Assembly: GCF_002551245.1 (NCBI RefSeq)
Contig: NZ_NTGZ01000037.1
Coordinates: forward strand, 1-40,415
DNA: 40,415 nt
Origin: Streptomyces sp. rh34
GTDB taxonomy: Bacteria; Actinomycetota; Actinomycetes; Streptomycetales; Streptomycetaceae
Direction: 5' to 3'
Shown here: positions 17,381-24,582 of the stretch, piece after piece
Numbering within the stretch: the first letter of the stretch is position 1
Layout of the letters: the number at the start of each line of letters is the position of its first letter
Program-made: the position numbers and the translations under genes
The notes under the pieces: generated by a model
What the model saw: the letters and a program-made list of their open reading frames with translations, nothing else
Told to the model about the DNA's origin: nothing
Database searches by the model: none

Positions 17381-19351
17381 ATGCCCTCTCTCAACGACGC
17401 CACCCGATCCCGCGTCCTCCTCGGCGGCGACTACAACCCGGAGCAGTGGCCCGAGGAGATGTGGCCCGAGGACATGCGGCTGATGAAGGAGGCCGAGGTC
17501 ACCTCCGTCACCATCGGGGTGTTCTCCTGGGCGACGATCGAACCCCGCCCGGGAGAACGCCACCTCGGCTGGCTCGACCGGCTCATGGACCTGCTGCACC
17601 AGCACGGAATCGGGGCCGTTCTCGCCACCCCCACCGCCTCACCGCCGGCGTGGATGGGGTCCCTCCACCCCGACACACTGCCGCGCGGCGAGGACGGATC
17701 CACGATCTGGTACGGATCACGCCAGCACTTCTGCCCCAGCTCACCCGTCTACCGGGCCTACGCGACGGCCATCACGAAGGACCTCGCCGAGCGTTACGGC
17801 GACCACCCGGCCCTGCGCATGTGGCACATCAACAACGAGTACTGCACCTTCTGCTGGTGCGACGAGACGGCACGGCACTTCCGCCGCTGGCTGCGCCGCG
17901 GGTACACCACGATCGACGCCCTCAACGAGGCCTGGGGCACCGCCTTCTGGAGCCAGCGCTACGACACATGGGAGCAGGTCATCCCACCGCGCAAGGCCCA
18001 GTACCTGCGCAACCCCGCCTGCACGCTCGACTTCAGGCGGTTCACCTCCGACGCCCTCCTGGAGTGCTACACCGCCGAGCGCGACATCGTCGCCGCGCGC
18101 ACCCCCCACATCCCCGTCACCACCAACTTCATGCCGTTCTGGACCGGCCAGGACGCATGGAGGTGGGCCCAGGAGGAGGACGTCGTCTCCGTCGACATCT
18201 ACCCGGACCCCACCGACCCGCACGCCGGCCAGTACGGAGCCATGATCCAGGACATGACCCGCTCGCAGGCCCGCGGACCGTGGATGGTGATGGAGCAGGC
18301 GGCGGGCGCGGTGAACTTCCGCGATGTCAACGTGCCCAAGCCCCGTGGCCTGGGCAGGCTCTGGTCTCTCCAGGCCGTCGCCCGCGGTGCGGACGCCGTC
18401 TGCCACTTCCAGTGGAGACAGTCGCGACAGGGAGCGGAGAAGTTCCACTCGGCCATGGTCTCCCACGCCGGTGAACACGGCCGCGCCTACCAGGAGGTCA
18501 AACAGATCGGTGCCGAACTGTCCCGGCTGGGAGAGCGGGTCGCCGGCACACACGTAACCTCGGAGGTGGCGATCCTCCACGACTGGAACTCCTGGTGGGC
18601 CGACGAACAGGAGGGCCGCCTCTCCTGCGAGGTGCACTACCCCACCGTCGTACGCGCCTGGCACCGCGCCCTGTGGGAGGCCGGTGTCACCACCGACTTC
18701 GCCCACCCCGAACACGACCTGGACGCCTACCGCCTCATCGTCGTTCCGCACCTGTATCTGCTGACCGACACCGCTGTGGACAACCTCGTCGCCTACGTAC
18801 GCGGCGGGGGCACACTCGTCTGCGGGTTCATGACCGGTGCCGCGGACCAGGACGACCGTATCCGCCCCGGCGGCATGGACGAACGCCTGCGCGATCTGTT
18901 CGGTATCCGTCTCGTCCACGAGTGGTGGCCGCTGCCGGCGGGCGAGAAGGTGGCATGCGAGGGCGTCCACCCCTTCGAGGGGACCCTCTGGTCGGAGGAA
19001 CTGGAGCTGTCCGCGGCTGAGACCGTCGCCACCTACCGAAGCGGTGAGCTCGTCGGCATGCCCGCCGTGCTGCGCCACGGGCGTGCCTGGTACGTCTCCA
19101 CACTGCCCGAGCCGACAGCCCTGCGCGAACTGCTCGCCCACGTGGCGTGCGAGGCGGGCGCCCGTCCCGTCCTGGAGAACCGGCCACCCGGCCTCGAAGC
19201 GATCCGCCGCGGTGACGTGCTCTTCCTGCTCAACCACGCCCCCGGGCCGATCGACGTCGACGTGCCGGGCCCGTGCCGGGACCTGATCACGGGCGACCGG
19301 GTGGACGGTTCCGTGCGCCTGGAGCGCCACGGCGTGGCGGTCCTGGCGTGA
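17381..19351 (+). CDS. GH42 beta-galactosidase, intracellular
   Basis: Predicted to remove terminal beta-galactose from imported galactosylated xyloglucan oligosaccharides. It has 656 residues and no signal peptide. The TIM barrel begins GGDYNPEQWP, a GH42 hallmark. The acid/base is Glu153 in HINNEY and the nucleophile is Glu305 in VMEQAAG. Cysteines around CTFCWCDE resemble the metal-binding cluster seen in GH42. A trimerisation-type alpha/beta domain (about 390-590) and a small beta domain follow. The ATG at 17381 has only a weak ribosome site. Its TGA overlaps the GTG of the GH95 gene, so the two are translationally coupled, which suggests removal of a Fuc-Gal side chain as one task. Confidence 0.93.
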   Translation: MPSLNDATRSRVLLGGDYNPEQWPEEMWPEDMRLMKEAEVTSVTIGVFSWATIEPRPGERHLGWLDRLMDLLHQHGIGAVLATPTASPPAWMGSLHPDTLPRGEDGSTIWYGSRQHFCPSSPVYRAYATAITKDLAERYGDHPALRMWHINNEYCTFCWCDETARHFRRWLRRGYTTIDALNEAWGTAFWSQRYDTWEQVIPPRKAQYLRNPACTLDFRRFTSDALLECYTAERDIVAARTPHIPVTTNFMPFWTGQDAWRWAQEEDVVSVDIYPDPTDPHAGQYGAMIQDMTRSQARGPWMVMEQAAGAVNFRDVNVPKPRGLGRLWSLQAVARGADAVCHFQWRQSRQGAEKFHSAMVSHAGEHGRAYQEVKQIGAELSRLGERVAGTHVTSEVAILHDWNSWWADEQEGRLSCEVHYPTVVRAWHRALWEAGVTTDFAHPEHDLDAYRLIVVPHLYLLTDTAVDNLVAYVRGGGTLVCGFMTGAADQDDRIRPGGMDERLRDLFGIRLVHEWWPLPAGEKVACEGVHPFEGTLWSEELELSAAETVATYRSGELVGMPAVLRHGRAWYVSTLPEPTALRELLAHVACEAGARPVLENRPPGLEAIRRGDVLFLLNHAPGPIDVDVPGPCRDLITGDRVDGSVRLERHGVAVLA

Positions 19352-21624
19352 GACACGGGACGTGGGAGCCGCGGCCCGCCGGACGGTGGGAGGACGCCTT
19401 CCTCAGCGGCAACGGCCGACACGGCGCGATGGTGTTCGGAGACCCGGCCGACGAACGCGTCGTCGTGAACCACCACACCCTGGTCCGTCCCAACGGCAGC
19501 GAAGCGCTCGGCCCTCCGGCGCTCGCCGCCGGACTCCCCGCTCTTCAGGCCGCCCTGCTGGCGGGCGACACCAGGGCGGCGGAGGAGTTCGGCGCCGGGT
19601 ACCCGCACGTGTGGGTGCAGCCCTTCCACCCCGCCTTCCAGGTCCGCGTACGACGCGGCGACGCGGCAGGGGAACCGGGATACCGCAGGCAGGTGGACTT
19701 CACCAGCGGGCAGGTGAGCGCGATGGACGGCGGCTGGCGCAGCGACGTCTTCGTCTCACGCACCGACGACGTGATCGTCCACCGGGTGTCCGGCCGGCCC
19801 GGCGGACTGAGCGCCGAGGTCCGCCTCGACGAGCGCCTGCCCGGGCTGCCTGACGGGCTGCGCTTCTCCCGCTCGGTCGTGTGCGAGAAGAACGGGCACC
19901 CGGAAACCCGGGCGGTACTGAGCCTGCGCACCGAGTACGGGAACGGACGGACCGCCTTCACGGGGACGACCCTCGTGGTCGTCCCCGACGGCCGGGCGGA
20001 CGCGGCCGGTGACCTGCTGCGGGTCACCGGAGCCTCCGCGATACTGCTGCTGACCCGGGTGGAGCGGCATCCTGCCGGAATCGACCCCGGCCCCGCGCAC
20101 GGCTGTGCGCTGGGCGCCCTGCTCGAAGCGGACCCGGTCGGCGTGGACAGGACCGCCCCTCCCCGCCCGCACGAGCGCAATGCCGTCGACCTGGCGTACT
20201 CGCGGCTTCTGGCCGGACACCTGCCTGCTCACCGTGGTGCCTACCTCCGTGCCGAACTCACCTTGACGACGGACCCGGCGGAGAGGGAACTGCCGGGCAC
20301 CGCGCTGCTGCGCCGTCCTGACAGCCCGGCGCTTCTCGAACGCCTCTTCGCGGCGGGCCGCTACCACCTCCTGTCGTCCAGCGGCATGCTGCCGCCGCGT
20401 CTCACCGGCCTCTGGACGGGCGACTGGAACACCGCCTGGTCCGGCGCCTTCACCACCAACGCCAACCTCAACCTGCAGGTGGCGTCCGCCGCCGCCGGGG
20501 CGCTGCCCGAGGTGTCCCGGGCCCACGCGGAACTCGTACGCGGTCAACTGGCCGACTGGCGCGACAACGCTCGTGAGCTCTTCGGCGCACGCGGGGTCGT
20601 CGCGCCCTCCCACACCGACGGGGAGAGCGGCCACACCCGGCACTTCGAACGCGCCTACCCCCTGCACCTGTGGACCGCGGGCGCCGACTGGCTGCTCCAC
20701 CCCCTGGTCGACGACGTCCTCACCGGTGGCCTGCCCGGCCCCTGGCTCCCGCTCGCCCTGGTCGAGGTGGCCGAGTTCTACGAGGACTTCCTGGTCAGCC
20801 GCGGTCCCGACGCCCCCGTGGCGGTGGTCCCCTCGTACTCGCCCGAGAACCGCCCCGCCAACGCCAGCTGGGGCACCGTCGACGCCACCATGGACATCGC
20901 CGCCGCCCGGCACGCCCTGACCACCGCCGCCGACTTCCGGCCCGATCATCCCCGAGCCCCGCACTGGCGAGCCCTCGCGGCCAGGCTTCCTCCGTACCGG
21001 GTCAACGAGGACGGAGCACTTGCCGAATGGGCCGGTCCTGAGCTGGAGGACACCTACGACCATCGGCACATCAGCCACCTCTACCCGGTGTGGCCGCTCG
21101 ACGAGATCAACCCCCACGACACGCCCGCCCTGGCGGCGGCCGCCCACCGTGCGCTCGAACTACGCGGCACCGAGAACGACTCGGCGCACGGCCGCCTGCA
21201 CACCGCCCTCGTCGCCGCCCGGCTGCGCGACGAGGAACGGGCGGGCCGAGCACTCCGCCACGTGCTGCACGGCGACTACTTCCACGACTCACTCATGAGC
21301 GCCCACTACCCGGGGCGGGACGTGTACAACGCGGACGCCGCGCACGCCCTGCCCGCGGTGCTCATCGAGTGCCTGGTCCAGTCGTCCCCCGGCCGGCTGG
21401 TGCTGCTGCCCGCCGTGCCGCGCGAGTGCGCCGAAGGCACCTTGCGAGGCATCCGAACGCGTTTCGGGGCCCGACTCGACCTGCGGTGGTCCCAAGAGCA
21501 CGCCACCGCGGTGCTGTGGCCGTCGAGCGACCGCACGATCGACGTGGTCGCGGGAGGCGTCCCCTGCCCACTGACCCTCGTCGCCGCCGAGAAACACGTG
21601 CTCTCCCTCCCCGGCAGGAGATGA
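19348..21624 (+). CDS. divergent GH95 alpha-L-fucosidase-like enzyme, intracellular
   Basis: Predicted to release the terminal alpha-1,2-fucose of fucosylated xyloglucan oligosaccharides. It has 758 residues and no signal peptide. The N-terminal beta-domain starts WEDAFLSGNGRHGAMVFG, typical of GH95. In the helical barrel the catalytic acid is Glu500 in YSPENRP. An Asn-x-Asn pair (Asn371, Asn373 in TTNAN) and Asp663 (in NADAAH) align with the water-activating Asn/Asp of the family. The usual flanking words EMNYW and DGNFG are replaced. HRHISHLYPVWP is conserved. The start is the GTG at 19348, overlapping the GH42 stop. Because the active-site surroundings differ, specificity for another L-sugar is possible. 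Confidence 0.85.
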   Translation: MRHGTWEPRPAGRWEDAFLSGNGRHGAMVFGDPADERVVVNHHTLVRPNGSEALGPPALAAGLPALQAALLAGDTRAAEEFGAGYPHVWVQPFHPAFQVRVRRGDAAGEPGYRRQVDFTSGQVSAMDGGWRSDVFVSRTDDVIVHRVSGRPGGLSAEVRLDERLPGLPDGLRFSRSVVCEKNGHPETRAVLSLRTEYGNGRTAFTGTTLVVVPDGRADAAGDLLRVTGASAILLLTRVERHPAGIDPGPAHGCALGALLEADPVGVDRTAPPRPHERNAVDLAYSRLLAGHLPAHRGAYLRAELTLTTDPAERELPGTALLRRPDSPALLERLFAAGRYHLLSSSGMLPPRLTGLWTGDWNTAWSGAFTTNANLNLQVASAAAGALPEVSRAHAELVRGQLADWRDNARELFGARGVVAPSHTDGESGHTRHFERAYPLHLWTAGADWLLHPLVDDVLTGGLPGPWLPLALVEVAEFYEDFLVSRGPDAPVAVVPSYSPENRPANASWGTVDATMDIAAARHALTTAADFRPDHPRAPHWRALAARLPPYRVNEDGALAEWAGPELEDTYDHRHISHLYPVWPLDEINPHDTPALAAAAHRALELRGTENDSAHGRLHTALVAARLRDEERAGRALRHVLHGDYFHDSLMSAHYPGRDVYNADAAHALPAVLIECLVQSSPGRLVLLPAVPRECAEGTLRGIRTRFGARLDLRWSQEHATAVLWPSSDRTIDVVAGGVPCPLTLVAAEKHVLSLPGRR

Positions 21625-21696
21625 CCCCACCCCGTGGGAGCAACCCCACGCGACGCACCGCGTACCGGTTCGGCGAGCACCGGGGGACCGCGCCCG

Positions 21697-22710
21697 TCAT
21701 CCCCTGACGGGCGCCGACCCGCTGCTCGCGCGGACGACGAGCTCCGGCTTGAGGAGAACGACCTCGTCGTCGGCCTTTCCCTCGATCCTGGCGATGAGGC
21801 GGTCGACGGCCTGACGCGCCATCTCCCGCGCGGGGATGGTGACGGAGGTCAGACGGACCGAGCCCTGGAGGGCGACCTGCTCGGGGCACACGGCGACGAC
21901 CGAGATGTCCTCGGGCACCGCCCGCCTGTTCTGGCGCAACAGGCTGAGCAGCGGTTCCACCGCCTGCTCGTTGTGCACGACGAAGCCCGTGACATCGGGG
22001 CGTTCGGTGAAGATCTGCCCGACGGCGCTCGCCATCGAGGCGTACGTGCCCTCGCACGGACGGTGCAGCACACGCAGCCCGAGCCGGTGCGCGCGGGCGC
22101 GCAGGCCGTCGATCGTACGCTCCGCGAAGCCGGCCTTCCGCTCGTACACGGCCGGAGCCTCGCCGATCACGGCGATCTCCCGGTGCCCCAACTCGGCCAG
22201 GTGCTCCACACACAGGGCGCCGGCCTCGGTGAAGTCCAGATCGACGCAGGTGAAACCGGTGGTCTGGGAGGGCAGACCGATGAGCACCGCGGGCCGGCCG
22301 CTCTCACGCAGCACGGGGAGCCGGGCGTCGTCCAGTTCCACGTCCATCAGGATGATGGCGTCCACAAGGCCGCTGGCGACCACGCGGCGCACGGCGGTGG
22401 GTCCCTCCTCGCCGGTGAGCATCAGAACGTCGAAGCCGTGCTCCCGGGCGTTGGTGGCGACGGCGATGGCGATCTCCATCATCACCGGGACGTACATGTC
22501 CGTGCGCAACGGCATCATCAGCGCGATGATGTTGGATCTGCTGCTCGCCAGTGCTCTGGCTCCCGCGTTGGGGTGGTAGCCCAGTTCCGTGATGCTGCGT
22601 TCCACCCGGCGCTTGGTGACCTCGGAGATGGTTCGCTTGCCACTGAGGACATAGCTGACCGTGCTGGCGGAAACTCCGGCATGCTGCGCCACGTCGGCAA
22701 GGGTGACCAT
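21697..22710 (-). CDS. LacI-family repressor, predicted regulator of the xyloglucan locus
   Basis: 337 residues. The HTH (LADVAQHAGVSASTVSYVL, residues about 4-22) and hinge helix (GARALASSRS) are followed by a periplasmic-binding-protein-like ligand domain. The specificity positions of the recognition helix appear to be Ala15, Ser16 and Tyr20. The ATG at 22710 has GGAG 6 nt upstream. It is convergent with GH95. Two palindromic operators lie in its own upstream region, one only 17 nt before the start codon, and identical or near-identical sites lie at the GH31, GH3 and importer promoters. This points to autoregulation and control of the whole locus. The inducer is presumably a xyloglucan-derived sugar; this is inference. 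Confidence 0.9.
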   Translation of the reverse strand: MVTLADVAQHAGVSASTVSYVLSGKRTISEVTKRRVERSITELGYHPNAGARALASSRSNIIALMMPLRTDMYVPVMMEIAIAVATNAREHGFDVLMLTGEEGPTAVRRVVASGLVDAIILMDVELDDARLPVLRESGRPAVLIGLPSQTTGFTCVDLDFTEAGALCVEHLAELGHREIAVIGEAPAVYERKAGFAERTIDGLRARAHRLGLRVLHRPCEGTYASMASAVGQIFTERPDVTGFVVHNEQAVEPLLSLLRQNRRAVPEDISVVAVCPEQVALQGSVRLTSVTIPAREMARQAVDRLIARIEGKADDEVVLLKPELVVRASSGSAPVRG

Positions 22711-22726
22711 CAGGATCTCCAGGATT

Positions 22727-22740
22727 GGGAAGCGCTTCGA
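22727..22740. promoter_or_regulatory. xyloglucan-type LacI operator 5
   Basis: GGGAAGCGCTTCGA holds the perfect core GAAGCGCTTC (22729-22738), 17 nt from the lacI start codon, so bound protein would block transcription or translation start. A weak promoter (TTACTG, 16 nt, TTTAAT on the minus strand) lies just upstream. Confidence 0.7.
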
Positions 22741-22814
22741 TCGTGCACTTTTCGATTAAACCGCAGGTTGCCAGAACAGTAATCCGGCCCGAGGCCTCTG
22801 TCCAGAGCTGGTCA

Positions 22815-22828
22815 TCGAAGCGCTTCGA
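22815..22828. promoter_or_regulatory. xyloglucan-type LacI operator 6
   Basis: A perfect 14-bp palindrome, TCGAAGCGCTTCGA, 88 bp centre to centre from operator 5 and about 105 nt upstream of the lacI start codon. It is separated from the LPMO gene by that gene's terminator, so lacI is the only plausible target here. Confidence 0.75.
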
Positions 22829-22870
22829 CACTGCTGGAGCCTTTCGGCGCCTGACGTGCGGATGCCCCAC

Positions 22871-22919
22871 GCACGACAGCGCCGGCTCCCGCGCGATGCG
22901 GGAACCGGCGCTGTCGTGC
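22871..22919 (-). terminator. LPMO gene terminator
   Basis: A 22-bp stem with a single mismatch (22871-22892 against 22898-22919) and a 5-nt loop starts 9 nt beyond the LPMO stop codon. It also separates the LPMO message from lacI. Confidence 0.75.
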
Positions 22920-22927
22920 CTCGGCGA

Positions 22928-24022
22928 CTACGGAGTGACGCAGCCGATCGAACCGACCGGGAAGTCGTTGCCGGTCGAGGTCGCGGTGAACCCGAAGGTG
23001 GTGCTGCCCTCCGGAGCGATGGTGCGGTTGTGGTCGAGGTTCCTGACAGTCAGCGCCCCGTCGGGCGCCGTGGTCAGCGCACCGTTCCACACGCTGCTGA
23101 CCCGGGCGCCCACGCCGGGCATCCACCGCACGGCCCAGCCCTCACGCGCCGTCGTGCCGTGGTTCATGACTTCGACGGCACCCTGGAAGCCGCCGTTCCA
23201 GGAGTTGGTCACGCTGTAGACCGCCATGCACCCGGTGTGCGGATCGGTCGGGGTCGGAGTGGGTGTCGGGGTCGGGGTGGGCGTCGGATGCGGAGTGCCG
23301 CCCGAGCCGCGGATGCCGGTCACCTCGCCGTTGCCACCGTCGAAGACGATGTCGGAGCAGGAGAAGAAGTTCTCCTGGCTGTCCGAGCGCACCCACTGGA
23401 TGAACATGACGGCGTCACCCGAGCGGCCCGAGGGCAGGTCCAGGTCCCAGTAGTAGTGGCCGCCGTCCGTGCCCGCCCCGCCCGCCTGCGGCGGATCGGT
23501 GACCGTCCCGATCAGCTCCAGGTCGTCCCAGCCCAGCTCGGTGCTGGGTGAGTAGCCGGGCTTGGACAGGTACACCCGGAAGGAGCCCGGGTGCGCCGCC
23601 CAGTTGCTGTGCTTGACCTGGATGGTTGCCCCGGACGTCAGGTGCGTCCGGGGCCAGTCGGAGCGTGGGGCGTTGTAACCGGTGAAGTTGTACGGCGACC
23701 GGTCACCGGCACTGCACAGCTTTCCGTCCGGGACGTACCCCTCCCCCCGTCCGCCCGCGTTGGAGTCGAGCACGGCGAACCAGTTGTACAGCGCGGTCGC
23801 GCCGCTCTCGGCGAGCGCGGCCTTGCACGCCGGGTTGGTCGGGTCCAGGGCGCCGGTGCCGGTCCTGGCGTCCAGCATGCAGAGGTAGGTACGTGATCCC
23901 GGCGTCATCGTGACGCCGTGCGCCTGCGCGTCGCCCTGGCCCATCAAGGTCAGGCCGATTCCGCCGAGCAGCGTCGCGAGCACCGCCGCCAGGGAGGTGA
24001 ACAGCTTCTTGCGTCGGGCCAT
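22928..24022 (-). CDS. celS2: secreted AA10 lytic polysaccharide monooxygenase with CBM2 (CelS2-like)
   Basis: Copper enzyme that oxidatively cleaves crystalline cellulose outside the cell. It has 364 residues. The signal peptide ends in AQA, exposing His35 as the mature N-terminus (HGVTM). His35 and His144 (NWAAHPG) form the histidine brace and Phe219 (ENFF) is the axial residue. These positions and the length match S. coelicolor CelS2 as I recall it. A Pro-Thr repeat linker (about 243-262) leads to a C-terminal CBM2 (about 265-364). The ATG at 24022 has AGGAG 4 nt upstream. It diverges from the GH9 cellulase gene. A CebR box about 350 nt upstream, next to a promoter, predicts cellobiose-type induction and a long 5' leader. 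Confidence 0.95.
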   Translation of the reverse strand: MARRKKLFTSLAAVLATLLGGIGLTLMGQGDAQAHGVTMTPGSRTYLCMLDARTGTGALDPTNPACKAALAESGATALYNWFAVLDSNAGGRGEGYVPDGKLCSAGDRSPYNFTGYNAPRSDWPRTHLTSGATIQVKHSNWAAHPGSFRVYLSKPGYSPSTELGWDDLELIGTVTDPPQAGGAGTDGGHYYWDLDLPSGRSGDAVMFIQWVRSDSQENFFSCSDIVFDGGNGEVTGIRGSGGTPHPTPTPTPTPTPTPTDPHTGCMAVYSVTNSWNGGFQGAVEVMNHGTTAREGWAVRWMPGVGARVSSVWNGALTTAPDGALTVRNLDHNRTIAPEGSTTFGFTATSTGNDFPVGSIGCVTP

Positions 24023-24374
24023 GAGGTCTCCTGTGCCTGTGTGGGGATGGTCTTCCGGTCGTGTTCTCTCTCCTGCGGCCGCCGTCGGGCGAGGAGTCTG
24101 GGGGCGCCTGGATCAGGAGGGCGCTGTCGTGGGGCGGGCGCGGTGGCGAGGCGGGTGGGATCGCCGTGCCTGGTGTGCGGCGGTTGCCGTCGGTCCCGCA
24201 CACGCGGGATCCGGCGTCGACCGGGCCGCGTCGGACCGACGCCGACAGGGGTGATGAGCGGGCTGCGCGTGCTGCTGGGGGAGTGCGGTGACGCTCGCAT
24301 GCGGGGCCTCTCCGGGAGGGGGGACCGGATGGGGCGGGCGATCACGGAAGGGGAAGCGCCCGGCCACGTCGTGC
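24023..24374 (-). other. long 5' leader of the LPMO gene, no gene seen
   Basis: If the promoter at 24405-24434 is used, about 375 nt of untranslated leader precede the LPMO start. The stretch contains inverted repeats (TCCCGC-ACAC-GCGGGA near 24200, and CGGCGTCG/CGACGCCG around 24215-24245). No gene is convincing on either strand. Confidence 0.4.
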
Positions 24375-24388
24375 TGGGAGCGCTCCCA
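24375..24388. promoter_or_regulatory. CebR box 1 (LPMO side)
   Basis: TGGGAGCGCTCCCA is the exact 14-bp palindrome bound by CebR, the cello-oligosaccharide-responsive LacI repressor of Streptomyces. It begins 16 nt downstream of the predicted -10 box of the LPMO promoter. Confidence 0.9.
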
Positions 24389-24404
24389 TCCGTTGGTACC
24401 ACGG

Positions 24405-24434
24405 ACTGTAAGAGTGTTGCTGTGTCCCTGACAA
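24405..24434 (-). promoter_or_regulatory. candidate LPMO promoter
   Basis: On the minus strand, TTGTCA (24429-24434), an 18-nt spacer and TACAGT (24405-24410) match the housekeeping consensus, with CebR box 1 immediately downstream. Confidence 0.55.
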
Positions 24435-24462
24435 CCCATCGCGGCGAATCCTGTCCAACCGC

Positions 24463-24491
24463 TTGACGGCACGCCTCGCGACCCCGATTTT
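24463..24491 (+). promoter_or_regulatory. candidate GH9 gene promoter
   Basis: TTGACG (24463-24468), a 17-nt spacer and GATTTT (24486-24491) precede CebR box 2, whose first base is the last base of the -10 box. Confidence 0.55.
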
Positions 24492-24504
24492 GGGAGCGCT
24501 CCCA
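24491..24504. promoter_or_regulatory. CebR box 2 (GH9 side)
   Basis: A second exact TGGGAGCGCTCCCA, 116 bp centre to centre from box 1 and 79-92 nt before the GH9 start codon, overlapping the predicted transcription start. Confidence 0.9.
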
Positions 24505-24582
24505 CTATTGCCCGCACTCTGCCGGACGTAAATCCGGTGCCCCGTCACTGTGTGCCCTTCCCCCTCCCGTAAGGACTTCGGT

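Noticed and set aside
23235..23290. Short tandem GTCGGGGTCGG-like repeat
   Set aside because: It is the coding sequence of the Pro-Thr linker in the LPMO, not a CRISPR array or regulatory repeat.
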